NCBI GenBank assembly: GCA_040357565.1
Contig: JBDODJ010000001.1
Source of the DNA: Cercozoa sp. M6MM
Lineage: Eukaryota; Endomyxa: Ascetosporea
Reading direction: 5' to 3' (one strand)
Length of the DNA stretch: 64,000 nucleotides
The notes under the pieces are model-generated. The model searched no databases, was not told where the DNA came from, and worked only from the letters and a program-made list of their open reading frames with translations. Below, in pieces: positions 1 through 13,563 of this stretch. The translations under genes were made by a program, and so were the position numbers. The stretch's first letter is position 1. Every line of letters begins with the position of its first letter.

Positions 1-454
1 TCAAAAAAGCAAAGAGGAGGTAGGCCTTAATACCTGGTGCAGACGGCCGGCTGGCGAGAACACCGTCACGTCCGTGTCATACTGGTTTCGGTTCATTGTG
101 CGAGTGAGCTAGAGCACCAAACACACACCCAGAAAATATCAATCGAACGGAATCGAATCAATCCAAGAATTTGCACAGATTGGCCTTGCAAACTAGCAAA
201 AAGCACACTGCAAAATATGGCACCTGACACTTGTTCTAGTACTCAGTGTACTGCTCTGCGCTCTTGCCGGTCAGTCTCACTGTCTGGGAGGTCGCTGGAC
301 GCCCCCGTAATTGTTACTGAGTCGGAGTTGGGCATGCCGAGCCAGACAGACTTTCTGTGCTTGCGTGCTGCGGAGAGCACTGAAACGGCGTGGGCGTGTG
401 TTTCTACTGTTTTGTTTTGCTACTGAGGTCTAAAACCAGGTTTAGCGTGAGATC
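1..454. other. Intergenic or 5' flank, no gene seen
   Basis: No reading frame here resembles a known protein. A 129-codon open frame at 37-426 (+) has no recognisable family, signal or composition bias and is not called. The interval probably holds the promoter and 5' leader of the NUFIP1-like gene that starts at 455. Confidence 0.4.
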
Positions 455-1358
455 ATGACGCGCGGGCGTGGTGGCGGCCGAGGTCGAGGAGGAAGAGGCC
501 GGGGCAGAGGACGCAGTCGAGGAAGAGGTCGAGGCGGAGGCCGAGGAGGCCGTGGCGGTCGAGGCAACCGCGAAATGGAACAACTCTTGGGTAGGTTCAG
601 GTTTAAATCAAGATGTGAATTGTCTGATCGCTCATGTGTAGCCAACTACCAACTGCCGAACTTTGAGGAGCCGGGTGCCATCGAGCAGTGGGTCGCCGAG
701 CGCAGGAAGCGTTTCCCAACACTCGAGCGAATCAAGCAGCGCAAGCGCGAGGCGGCGGCGCTGTCGGCCGAGCGCAAGCAGATGGCGGCCGAGCACCGCG
801 AGCGCCTGCGCGAGCACAAGCGCGAGGCAGCTCCGTACCCACTCAATACATACGACATACATACATAATACATATGTTTTCGCACCGCCCCCTTGATGAG
901 ATGTGTTTAGTAAGCCAAAGCGACGTCGCGTGGGCACGCGACTAGAGGCGATCGAGCCGCGGCCGCCCAAGCTGCTGCACACGCTGCTGCAGCAGGAGCG
1001 CGAGCGCGAGTGTGCGCTGATCCTGCAGGCGCTGCGGCACGTGGCCGAGCGGCACGGCCTGCTGCGCATCGACGTCGAGGCGCACGAGCGCCGCGTGGCC
1101 GCCGAAGAGGCCCGCAAGGCGCGCCTGCAGCCCAAGCCGGCCGATGCACCTGCTGTGTCGGCCCTTGCCTTCACTGCCAGCAATGCCAACACTGCTAGCA
1201 GGAACAGTTCGGATACACCGACGGTGGCAAGTGGACCGCACAAGGACGACGACGACAGGCCGCCCAGCGAGCTCAGTTCGCGGCCACTCGTTGAGTATTC
1301 GGACTCCGACTCCGACTCTGACTCCGACTTAGAGCCGGAGTCCAGCGGCAAAAATTAA
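455..1358 (+). CDS. NUFIP1: NUFIP1-like RNA-binding snoRNP assembly factor
   Basis: NUFIP1 (yeast Rsa1) bridges the R2TP chaperone and the SNU13/15.5K protein during box C/D snoRNP assembly in the nucleus. Exons are 455-590, 642-834 and 911-1358. The first encodes an RGG-type stretch of Arg-Gly repeats. The second carries the family signature: NFEEPGAIEQW followed by VAERRKRFPT, the PEP segment that contacts SNU13. The third begins with PKPKRRRV, then PKLLHTLLQ and an ALRHV helix as at the C-end of NUFIP1, and ends in an acidic Ser-Asp repeat. Intron 1 (51 nt) is in frame and could be read through; intron 2 starts GTACCC. The usual C2H2 finger of animal NUFIP1 is not seen. The family call rests on the PEP motif and the C-terminal block. 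Confidence 0.8.
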
Positions 1359-1656
1359 AAGCTACAATTTGTACTGTAAGCTAGCAACGTAAAGTACCGT
1401 GCGATCGATGATGACACCCCCCCCCACCCCAACTGGAGCAGGGGAACTACTTACGAACTGCCATGCGTTCGCACACTGTGCGGCATGCTTGCGAATTAAA
1501 AGAGTTGTATGCGGTAACTAATGAACAAGTTCAGGTACACTCAGACCGTCTTCGCGTTCAGAGAAGCGTGTGTCAGCAATTTTCTCTCCGTGCTTGAAGA
1601 AGTACACGTAGTACAGTCGCGATCGGTTTAATTAAGTCAGCACAGGCGAGTTAGAC

Positions 1657-4390
1657 TCAGGTGTAGGTGCTTTCAACGCCGGCAGGCAGCGGGAAGGTTT
1701 CATCGGCCCACTTTTTGACGGCACAGGGGTCAACATTGCTTTGGATGCCGTGCTGCCGAGAAAAACAAGGGGTAAAGGAAGGGCTAGTACAACAGGGGGG
1801 GGGAGGGAAGTCAAGGATACGAGAACGAAGAGGAAGCGGCAGATCACGAGTTCCTCGTCCGTGACGACGTAGCAGAAATCGTTGCGTGTTACCCAGCTGC
1901 GTCACATGGTACAGGTTTTGCCCCCTCCTTTTACCCCCTTTACCCCTTTGCCCCCAGTAACACACCTCGTTTTGTCGTCAACGATCTGACACAGAGCGAT
2001 CAATGCGTAGCTTTCGCCAAAGGAACTACGGCCCAGACAGACGGTCCAAATAGATGGGACAGTGTACAGTCCAGGTGTACAGTCCAGCTGTACAATCTAG
2101 GTGTACGGTACAAAGTGACCACACAGTACCTGTTGGTCCAGTAGGGTGTGGCTGCATTGTAGGCAGCGTCGCTATTGTTGCCTTGACGACGATTTAACAC
2201 AGGCATCTGACCTCCTGCGCCCGAGTAGCCGACGCCTATACCCCAAAACGCGTCCGCGCGGATACCAACAAGAATACGAAAAAACACGCAGAGTGTGCTA
2301 CTGATCCCAAAGCCCGACAGCGGCGCAAAATAAATTCCCGCGCCGTGCGCTGCGCCGTTTTGCATGTACTTCTGCACACGGGGGGGGGGGGGGGAAAAAT
2401 GGGTAAGGGAGGTAGGGAATAAAAGGGGGTGAACGCACCGTGTTGCTGAAATTCTTCAAACCGACTCGCAGAATGTTATGCCAGTTCTGTGAACGGGAGG
2501 GGGTAAAAGGCTAGAAGGGTAAGGGGTAAGGGGGGGGGGGGTAAAACCGGCAGCGACGAGCCGTGCCACGCGTAGGCGACTTTTTTGTGTCGATGCGCCA
2601 ACTCGAGCCAGCGTGCCTCGCGCTCCTGTAGCCACCGGGTCCATATGTACAGTCCATTAGTCCGCATAGTACAGTCCATCAATCCATATAGTACACATGT
2701 ACAGACAGGTGGTCCATATGAACAGACAAAGGATGATGGTACAGGTGAGGACATTTGGAACACGAACTGATTTCTACTCGGCACTGCCTGGCAGATCTGT
2801 GGCGGGGGTATGGAGGTAAATGGGGTTAAAGGGGTAAGGGGTAAAGCCTACCTGTGGAGCCTCCAGTCTCCGCAAGAACGCACGATTCGTCGCACATAGC
2901 CACCTAGAAAGAAAAAGGGTAAACGAAAGTAAAAGGGGAAAGGGAGTAAGGAGGCAAGAGGGGTAAAGGAGGTAAGTAGAGGGAAGAGGGGGTGGCAGGG
3001 GGCAGAGGGGTAGGTAAGGGGTAGAGGGGGTCAGTTAGGGGACAAAGAGGGAGGTACCGTAGCAACGGCTCGCACAGCGGGTCAATTTCGCGCAGGAAAT
3101 GTTTCAGTTTGTCCTTCTCGCTCGGATCGTCGTCGCTGCGACGCTTCATCGCGTTTCTGTTCTCCGGATAGTAAGGGGGTAGGGTAAGAGGGGTAAAAGG
3201 GGGCGGGGATGGGTAGAGGGGGTGAGATGGGGTAAAGGGGTAAGAGGGGAGGGGGCAAAGGGAGGGGGAAAGAGGGGATAAAGCTACCGTATGGCCTCCA
3301 CCGGCGGCAGTTTCTCCAAACACATCTCCAGTCGAAGTACCTGCACGCGGTCACTTATAGGTGGTCACTCATAGTTGGTCACTCAGAGGTGGTCATATGG
3401 TCACTCAGGTGGTCACATGGTCACTCAGCGAGTGGTCATACGTCCATGGGTCGCTGCTGTCGGTTCTTGGCGCCGCGCGCCTCGCCGCGCAGAAAGTCGA
3501 CGACGTCGCCGCCGTTTCGCGTCACGTGCACGCACGCACTTGGGAAGTACCTGCGCAGTAATCCACGTGCTAGTCACCCACGTGCCAGTCACCCACGTGC
3601 TCACCCAGTCAGTCACCCCAGTCAGTCACCCCCGTGCTCGCCCAGTCATTCAGTCAGGCAAAACTGTACATTTCGAGTCGCGATCTGTTGAAGCACGCCG
3701 CGCGCACGCACTACATTTGCTAGCACTTATACCCCCTTACCCTCCTGTTGAGTCTACTCTGTTCGCCCACTTCCCACTTGCCCCCTACCCCTACACCCTA
3801 CTCCATACCGTAATAAGCAGGTCAAGCACGACGGGCCGGTCGCGCACCTCGCTGCACAGGTCCAGGCCCTGGCCGAACGCGTTGTCTACACGGGAATAAA
3901 GAGTACAGTTCTAGGTGGTAAAAAGAGGGTGGGGGGGGGGGGGGGGTAAAGAGGGAAAGTGGGAGGGAGTAAAACTGTAGCAGTATACACTTCGTGAAGC
4001 AATTTTCGTCGTCGCAAATCGTTGGTTTCAATGACGAAATCGACTGCACCAATAAAGATAAATTAAGGGAGTGAATAATATTAAGGGGGTGTTTGTATTA
4101 ATGAAGGAAGTCGTGTGTACCAGTCGCTTGCCGCACACGATGCAGTGCGAACCTGTAACAGAGGCAGTTTACCCCCCCCCCTTTATACTTGTGAAGGGTT
4201 CCTACCAGCGTGCGTGAGCGTGTGCCGCACCCGTTCGCACAGGAGGTACAGCGGGTTGTACTCGCGCAGGTAGGCGTCCACCTGAACATTTTGATAAAAG
4301 GGATGACTGTTAATTAAGGATGTGGTAATTAAGACTGCGTGCGTTGCTACCTCGGCCGGAAACAGCGGCTCATTGATCACTGAGGACTCT
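1657..4390 (-). CDS. PARP6/PARP8-like mono-ADP-ribosyltransferase, 5' end missing
   Basis: Predicted to transfer ADP-ribose from NAD+ to protein targets. At least 13 small exons can be chained on the minus strand. In protein order: VDAYLREYNPLYLLCERVR; a zinc-like SHCIVCGKRL; LKPTICDDENC; GQGLDLCSEVRDRPVVLDLL; KLKHFLREIDPLCEPLLRWL; then the catalytic part WLELAHRHKKVAYAWHGSS, NWHNILRVGLKN, NGAAHGAGIYFAP, SVGYSGAG, SFGESYALIALCQIV and VICRFLFVL. These match the PARP6/8 series (HGS, NWHSILRNGL, HGAAYGKGIYLSP, ALCEV, RFFFVY). The stop is the TGA at 1657-1659. Upstream exons must lie above 4390, inside or beside the 4523-4622 gap. Introns are rich in GGGGTAAA on the + strand, so C-rich on the coding strand. 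One intron (about 2237-2300) holds a TCCGCGCGGA palindrome. Confidence 0.85.
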
Positions 4391-4522
4391 GCAAACAAAA
4401 AGTGTGGGTTAATCAAAGGGGTGCAGTGAGGTTAATTAAAGATGCATAGAGATTTGTTATAGGGGAGCAGTAGAGTTTGTTAAAGGGGCGTATAGCAATG
4501 GCTAAGATGCAGTACGTCGCGT

Positions 4523-4622
4523 NNNNNNNNNNNNNNNNNNNNNNNNNNNNNNNNNNNNNNNNNNNNNNNNNNNNNNNNNNNNNNNNNNNNNNNNNNNNNN
4601 NNNNNNNNNNNNNNNNNNNNNN

Positions 4623-4652
<30 letters not shown>
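4523..4652. repeat. Assembly gap (100 N) plus (CA)n microsatellite
   Basis: Exactly 100 N at 4523-4622 are followed by a CA dinucleotide run to about 4652 and a C homopolymer at about 4677-4696. The gap length is a placeholder. It probably hides the 5' exons of the PARP gene on the left and perhaps the first exon of the zinc-finger gene on the right. Confidence 0.9.
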
Positions 4653-4655
<3 letters not shown>

Positions 4656-4708
4656 ACACGCACACACTCTCCCCCTCCCCCCCCCCCCCCCCCCCCGGTA
4701 GACGGCAC

Positions 4709-5665
4709 ATGATGCGCAAGCACGACTGGAGCAAAGGCAAGGTGTTCGAGCCCAAAGTTGACCCTGCCAAGGAGGAGTACGAGAAGGTGCGTCAGTCGGC
4801 GCCGCCGCCGCCGATCCCCGAGTTCGCGCCGCCGTCTGTGCCGGGCGTCTTCATGAGTATACCCCCTCGCCCCCACCTCTGTCTTGTTTACCCCTCCCCC
4901 CGTAGGCATGCCGAGCGTGGGCACGCCGCAGCAGCCACAGGCTCCGCCGGGAGCCTCGCCGTCGGCGTCGATGTCGGTGGCGATGCCGTCGCTCGCGGTG
5001 CCGTCGCTGCCGGTGCCGCCGCAGCAGCCGCCTGTGTCTGGTGCGTCCGATGCAGCGACTGGAGGTGCCGAGGGTGCCAAGCAACTTGTGTGTCCCATGC
5101 ACGGATGTCAGTTCCGCTGGCGACTCGTGCACGAGATCAAGAAGCACATTGAGACTGTGCACAGTGGCGATATGCACTTTGACTGCACTGTACCCACTCC
5201 CTGCCCTCTCTGTCTACCCTACCCTACCTATCCTCTGTCTACCCTACCCTACCCTACCTATCCTCTGTTTACCCTACCCTACCCCACCGTATTGACAGGA
5301 CGTGTCTGACGCGCCGTTCGGTCAGAACGAAAGCCAGAGTGGCCTCATAATGCCGCCGGTGGCCTCGCCGATGCCGCCCATGGCTGGTGGATTTGCACAC
5401 CCGCAGCACCAGCAACAGCACCCTCGACAACAACATCAGCACATTCAGCAACAACAACAACAGCAGTCAGCAACGTCGTCTCAACTCGGCAGCAGTAGCA
5501 CGTCGTCGCAGCCGCAGCTGCCCATGATGATGATGCCGTCCTCGTCGAACTCCAACTCGGTAGCTTCCCACCTTCCTCCCACTGCCTCACACTCTGATCT
5601 ATGGTATCTGTACCGGTTTGCAGGAACAGTCTCGGTCAGCTACGCCGTCGTCCTCTGGCTCCTGA
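4709..5665 (+). CDS. Single C2H2 zinc-finger protein, Pro/Gln-rich
   Basis: I do not recognise the family. The protein opens with MMRKHDWSKGKVFEPKVD, then a Pro-rich stretch. A short intron (about 4855-4905) joins FMS to MPSVGTPQQ in frame. The next exon ends with one classic C2H2 finger, CPMHGCQFRWRLVHEIKKH followed by IETVHS. An intron starting GTACCC (about 5190-5299) leads to DVSDAPFGQNES, a Met/Pro-rich run and a His/Gln-rich tract encoded by CAG/CAA. A last intron (5560-5623) leads to EQSRSATPSSSGS and TGA at 5663-5665; reading through it instead gives an unlikely hydrophobic tail. Sequence just upstream ends in a C-run and TAG, so the first Met could follow a 3' splice site with more protein lost in the gap. 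It is likely nuclear by composition; this is inference. Confidence 0.6.
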
Positions 5666-5904
5666 CGTTCAGTTCGTTTTGGCTCCTACTCGACTAGCGA
5701 CGTGTTTAGTTGCGTTGATGCCTTTTTGAGTCGTTTCCGTTCGGTCTATGTCTGTCTAGTTCCTCCCGCTCGGTCCTGCGCTGTTTGATTGCACGGACAG
5801 AAATGCACTGCAAACGAAACTTAAACGGTTAATGGACATGCGAAGTCATGCACGGGAAACGTATGCTATAGCTAACAGCTGAGAACCAATAGGAATAGAA
5901 ACCG

Positions 5905-8900
5905 TCACTCGGGCACTGACTGGCTCGCGTGGGTAGCATCAGAGGTCTCGTTGTCGTCCGACGGCACGGCAGGCTCGTCGACAGCGACGCCGTGGCGGCG
6001 CATCAGGCGCGCGCGTAGCTCGTGATCGGCGAGTTCAAAGTGCTCGTCCACGAAGCGACGACGCTCGTCCTCCTGCTCTTTGGGGTTTGGTTTGGCTAAA
6101 CACAGACACAGACACAGAAATTAAGGAGGCATTGCTTTAGTCAGGCAGGCATAAGTACACTCCCATCGCTTCTCAATGGCAAAGTCCATCCACGGCACTT
6201 GTTCGGCTACACAAGGGACAGCATATCAACAGGGTGGCGTATAGGGCAAAAACCAACCATCCAGCTGCTCGAGCGAGTCTGTCTGCGAGAGCAACAGCAG
6301 ACCGTGCACGACTGCGCCCACCGTTGACGTTGCTGCCAGTCGCTCGTCACTGGGGGGGGGGTAACACAAGTGATACAGAAAAGAAGAGAAGAATACGTCA
6401 GCGTGGACAAAACATTGCGAAGCTGAGCGTCGGTGGGAGGTGCATGCGGCACCGACTGGACGAAGTCGTAGATAGCATTGTTCGTGTCACCCTGTAAAGT
6501 ACCATTCATACTCTGATATACAAATATATATATATATATATATATCACCCTACAGCAACCATACCTCAATGTACTGCTTGAGCAGGTCAATGTTCTGTTC
6601 AAGTTGTTCCACACGCTGCAGCAGCAGCGACTTGACGGCATGCAGTGCCTGTGTTACGTCCTCCTTGTCGTCCTCACCCTCTAAATACACCCTTTCTACT
6701 CTTTTCTCCTCCTCTTAACCCCTACCCCCTAAGGTACCTCGCAGATGAACAAAGAAGTGCGCCAGCAGAGTTCGCAGCGCGTCGTTGTCCAGCATGCCAC
6801 CACCCCACACTCGCACCTACGTGTACAGTGTTACCCTTACCACTTTACCCCCCCCCCCCCCCGAGTGCAAAAGGTACAGATCGCAGCGAGATTCGCCGAG
6901 GTGCAAAGTCCTATCACACAGTAGTATATACACGTGCACGTGTCAAAGCGAGTACAAACTCAAAGTAGCACCGTCGGATCGGTGGTATCAAGCACGGCAG
7001 CCACACGTGGCTCACCGGCACGACCAAGTCGCAGACGGTCCAGGAAGGCCACAGCTTGCGGCGTCAGCTCCGGCACCTCCAGTTCCGTCTCCAACTCGTG
7101 CTCCGTGCTCGTGGCGTCTGGGGTAAACAGAGGTAAACAGGGGGGTGAAGAGGGGGTGAAAATAGGGCCAAGAGGGTCAAGAGAGTCAAGGGGGATGAAC
7201 GGGGGGGGGACAGGGGGGTAAACCAGCGGCCTGTGCGTCGGCAAAGCCGTAGAAGAAGAGACGATGCAGGTTGCTGTCGCTGCCGTAGTCAAAGCAGAGT
7301 TCCTCCGACGGCGCAACTTCACGTGTCGTTCGCACTTCGACGCCGTCGTCCACAACGACGATGGCGCAGTTGCAGGCCTCGTTCCTGCGCTTACCCACAT
7401 CGATCTACCCCCCCCCCCCAATAAACTAGGTTACTGAGCGTGGTTGAGCATGTCGACGAGCGGCAGAATCATGGCGTCGAATCCCTGTCACACATAAGAC
7501 AGAGCCTTAGACTAGTTCAATCTCTTTGAGTACCACATGCGCGTCATCGTCACTGCGACTGGGCACGCGCACGTTGAGCGAACGCGTCCAGAAGAGCGCC
7601 ACAAAGTGCAGAAAGTCGCCGAGTGTCGGCATGGCAATGTGGCGGCCTCTCTTCTCGTTCAACTCGGCGATCGACTCGCGCAACTGCAGGTACGCCAGGC
7701 GCAGCACCAGGTCGTTCATACCAGCCTACGGAGAGTGAACGTAGGGAGAGGAGTAACATGGGGATAGGGGTAAAACCTTGTTCCACAAAGCCGAGCCTCG
7801 CAGAATCGCGCCACGTCGAGCGCCGTTCCAGAACAACGGCAGGTCTCTACAGATAGGGGTAAAAGCGGTAAAAACTAGGTCGAGGCGAGGTAAGGGTAAG
7901 GGGTAAAGGTAAAGGTAAGGGGTAAATGGAAGGGGTAAGGGCAAATGGAAAGGGGCAAATGTGGTAAATGGTAGGGAGTAAAGGTGGTAAATGGTAAGGG
8001 GTAAAGGGGGTAAATGGTAAGGGGTAAAGGGGGAAGGGATAAACCGGTAGTGCGGCGGCGTCATGGAAAAGTAGGCGCGCCATTGCGTGCGAATCGCCTT
8101 CCGCAAGCTCGCTTTCTGTGTCGCACCGAGCGAGGTATAAAATCGGGTATTTTGGAACTGGCTACAATAGGGGGAGGGGCTCACCCTGTCATCGTCGCCG
8201 TCGGCGTCGTCGTGCAACGTTTGCCAGAACCAAGCGGCCACCGCCACCTGTGCGCAGACGTCAGGGGTAAAACTAAGGGGTAAGAAGGGGTTAAAAAACA
8301 TAAAGAGGTAAAACTGACAGGCGCGAACTCGTTGCTCTCGTCAATGGTCATGTCCTCGTGCTGCAGACCCGTCACCTTGGCCATGCGACGCAGCTGAAGC
8401 AGGGGGAGGGGTAAAGGGATCAAGAATAAATGGGGGAAGGGAAAGCGTAAAGGTGTAAATGAGGATAAGGGGTCAAGGGGTAAGGCCTACAGTCTGCATG
8501 GCGAGTTCCGACTGTTCCATCGCATGCGCCTGCGTTACGAAGGACTCGTCGGACAGCTTGACCACCTGCATACATACAACTAACTTCTAACCCCCTTACC
8601 CCTGGCTATTATAGAAACCCACCAAAGAATCCTTGGGCAGTGTCTCCGTGGCCACAACTCCACGGCCGCGCACTTCGTCAATGTCGCACACTTTGACCTT
8701 GTCATGCAACTCGCCGCCTGCACACTGCCATATCGCAGAATCACAGAATTAGCTATTTACAAGTTACCGCGCTCTTTCACAACCTGCACCGTTGCCTTCA
8801 GTGCACTATCAAAGTCGAACAGTGGTGTGCCGGCCACCTGACTACAAACATGTGCCACAAGCAATGCAAGTCACACTGCGCGCACGAGAAACTAAACAAA

Positions 8901-8954
8901 AACACACGCGATCAGGCGCCGGCCTAGCAATGTGCGCACACCAACACGCAACAT
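5905..8954 (-). CDS. SET-domain lysine/histidine methyltransferase, SETD3/LSMT type
   Basis: These enzymes use S-adenosylmethionine to methylate non-histone proteins (actin His in SETD3, Rubisco Lys in LSMT, ribosomal proteins in yeast Rkm). The first exon, MLRVGVRTLLGRRLIA, starts at 8954. Later exons give GRGVVATETLPKDSL, DLPLFWNGARRGAILRGS, FDAMILPLVDMLNH and the cofactor/active-site block EVAPSEELCFDYGSDSNLH with FFYGFADA. The C-terminal Rubisco-LSMT-like helical part includes TLHLGES, ALRTLLAHFFVHLRE, a Gln/Glu helix and GDTNNAIYDFVQSVPH. The stop is TGA at 5905-5907. About 14 exons chain well; the join after DMLNH and the one before TLHLGES do not resolve cleanly, perhaps because of the poly-G run at about 7407-7417. 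The start lies 175 bp from the divergent TTLL9-like start. Confidence 0.82.
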
Positions 8955-9129
8955 GCCCACACTGCTCTGATGGCGATCGCGCTTCAAAATGCAGTACTGA
9001 GTTGTTTTGTGATTGTTTTTATTTGTCGAACTTTTGCATCATGTAAAACACGATCCCCGCGGAAAGGGATATTATACTACAATTCAGTGACCAAACGAAT
9101 CTGTACGCCTTCGCATCCTGAAGTATAGA
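8955..9129. promoter_or_regulatory. Divergent promoter interval (SET gene / TTLL9-like)
   Basis: Only 175 bp separate the two start codons of oppositely transcribed genes, so both promoters and both leaders must share or overlap this interval. I see no TATA box at a convincing position. Confidence 0.45.
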
Positions 9130-11050
<1,921 letters not shown>

Positions 11051-11861
11051 CTATTTTATTTACAATCGCACTCGCGGTCACAACATGTTGTTGTTACGGT
11101 GATGTTGCATGAGAAACTCCATGGAAGTTCAGTTGTAAAACGGTGCTCAAGCGCAACTCTGTGACGTTTGAGAAGCGGGCAGTCGTTGCTCACCAAAAAC
11201 AAAGCGATTGCAGTGACAACAGTCACTTCATTCACCCGATCGGGTAGGCTGTTGTGCTGATCGACGCGACCGTATCACCAGCTTGGATCAGAGCCGAGCC
11301 GAAAGGTTGTGTAATAATTTTCCTGTCAGGAAGCACTAGACACGCGGGTTGTACACTGCACCGGACGTTAGAAAGACTATCTGTGCTTCAGATATAGTCA
11401 GAGACTCGTTTCATGTCGGCCTACCCTTGGGGGTACGTGAGTCTTTTGGTGGGAATTGTGCCCTCAGTATGTTGGTTTTGATACGCCCCACAGGCCTCGG
11501 CTGCCGTCTTCACGGCACAATAGCGAAGCCATGATGGACGGTAGGCATTCGTATACTCTGTGCGCTGCGATTAGGCCACGCAAATGTGTAGGAGTTGGTT
11601 CTTGTGCAGGTGAAGAGAGAAGTCGCCTCGACAGTCTCGCCGGGCCGCATGCCATGTCGCGCTCGCGTTTCTCATCGTACCTCTTTCTTCACTTTCTTTG
11701 CTCATTGTGTGTGCTCGTGTATTGTTTTTGTATGTACCTGTTTGTTTGTTGGCAGAGTTGAGAGTTCATATTACGACGATTATGAAATGACACGTCGCTA
11801 CTCTTCGTACTGTCTCTGTGTCTGTGTGTGTGTCTGAAGAAATAACCAAACCTTTTGCAGA
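11051..11861. other. Intergenic / 5' leader, no coding exon assigned
   Basis: About 810 bp between the TTLL9-like stop and the first Met I accept for the CDCA7-type gene. Short open frames at 11349-11761 have no conserved content. Because the accepted start at 11862 follows a good 3' splice site (TTTTGCAG), an upstream leader exon of the next gene may lie here. Confidence 0.4.
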
Positions 11862-13563
11862 ATGGACAGCAGCAACATCCACTCTCGAATGATGCTCTCT
11901 GTGCAACCATACGTAATAAGACAGTCAACTATGTTTGGGTGTTGTTGTGTATATGAATGTCTGCAGGCACGACAAGAAGACGACGATGACAACGACGGTT
12001 TGTTGGACCGCCAAATGATGCGAATGCGCGGCTCCAGTTTGGGTACACTCTTTGTTGTTACCATTAGTCTTGTATCTATAAAGTGCACATACAGGCTACA
12101 GCATGGGCAACAGTATGGACCTTGATTTGGGTGCATATGCCGGCGGTATCAGCCTTCACGTGTCGGCACCTCAAGGTACCCTTTGTTCATGTGCGCGTGT
12201 ATCATCGACACTCATGTCTTGGGTAGTCGCAGCCCCAATGGGTCCGCCGGGACACTCGCAGAGCGGACAGAACAACGCGAGCGACCGCGTTGGCAGCTTG
12301 CTTTCCGGCGGCTTGTCGCGCTGGAAACCGCATCAGTACAACGAAGATTTTCTGTGCTTTCTTTCTTTCTCTTTTTACTGTGTGAGCTTGTCTACAGACG
12401 CCGCGTCAGAGCGTCGCCTACTATGACTTGTATCGATCCCTGTCCGCGCGTATATGTTACAATGATACGTGTCTGTGCAGACACGGGTGGCTCGCACCCG
12501 ATGCAGCAGAGCATTGTGCCAAGTGCACCTCTCAGTATCGTTGGCAGCAACCCCGAGACCGCCAGTTCGACCCGTCAAAGTAGCAGCAACAACAACAACA
12601 ACAGCACACACCAGCCGAGTGTGCCACCAGCGATCTCGCAGTTCCACGTGCGTGCACAAGCACAGGCAGCTGCGCCAAATGCACCACAGCAGTCGGCGCA
12701 GTTCATGCGACCCAACGCTACTGTGCTGATGCCTGACTACCTCCTGCAGCCCGTGTCTGTGTCCACCCTTGGCGGCAAGAGCATTAGCAACAGCAACAAC
12801 AGTAATGTCTCGCTCATGTCCATGTATCAGCAACGCATGCACGCGAGGCATCAGCATCTGCCGCAGCAGCCGCAGGAACCGCCGCAACAACGTCACCAGC
12901 AACAGTCACTTCAGTCCAGTCAGCATCTACAAGCACACCAACAACAGCAACAGAAGCAACAGCAGCAACAACAACAGGTTCTACAGAACACTGCGAAACG
13001 ACACTTCAAGTCCTTCGCCGACGTGCCACAACGCTTGCGTTCGAATGCTACGATTGGTAGCAACGTTCCCTTTTTCACGCAAATCAAAAACTGAACAACT
13101 GTACACTGACTTTTTTGACACAGTCAACTTGCCTGCTGGCGCGAATGCACCAAGGTGGTTACAGTCTCGTGCTTCGGCCTGTCACCGGTACCCTCCCTTC
13201 CTTTCTTTCATACTCAGGTAGTCTTTGTTGACTTTGCTGTGCTTAAAGATGCAAATTGGCGCGTCCGCTGCTCAAGCTCGCTTTCTGTGCGGGTGCGCAC
13301 AAGCCTGGTGCCCGCATTTGCCGCAAGAAGTTCTGCCACACCTGGTACACCACCTGCATTCCACTACCTGAGTTAACCTCATTGTGGTGTGCAGTCTAAC
13401 ACAGTATGGCGGTGTCCCGAGGACGCACGATTGGCTGTGCCCGGCGTATGCTCTTTTCCGATCTCTTTTTTCGTGTGTCTTTATCGTTTGTGTTTTCTAT
13501 AGCTGTCTGGGCCAGTGCAACTGCGCCAATTGCAGTCGCCGCAAGAACAACGCTTCCAATTGA
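11862..13563 (+). CDS. CDCA7-type (zf-4CXXC_R1) zinc-finger protein
   Basis: CDCA7 proteins recruit the HELLS/DDM1 chromatin remodeller and support DNA-methylation inheritance. The diagnostic C-terminal domain is split over four small exons (13124-13187, 13249-13344, 13395-13445, 13503-13563) that join in frame to give ACHRCKLARPLLKLAFC, then GARICRKKFCHTC, LTQYGGVPRTHDWLCPACL and GQCNCANCSRRKN. This reproduces the CHQC...FC..C..RYGE...W.CP.C...CNC..C pattern. The N-terminal part (exons 11862-11912, 11967-12042, 12095-12175, 12233-about 12352, 12398-12449, 12481-13056) is low complexity: an acidic DDDD stretch, poly-Asn, then a long poly-Gln region. The join between exons at about 12352 and 12398 does not keep frame with the sites I see. 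Five donors read GTAC. Family call strong; nuclear location inferred. Confidence 0.85.

Noticed and set aside
632-1351. Minus-strand 239-codon frame opposite the NUFIP1-like gene
   Set aside because: The + strand carries the conserved PEP motif and frame-consistent introns; the minus frame is a GC-rich shadow with Ser-Glu repeats mirroring the acidic tail.
1380-1450. Homopolymer C and G runs (for example 1416-1428, 2381-2394, 3930-3947) as functional G-quadruplex sites
   Set aside because: They lie mostly in introns and next to gaps; their lengths are probably affected by sequencing error, and I cannot separate a real signal from the general C-rich intron tracts.
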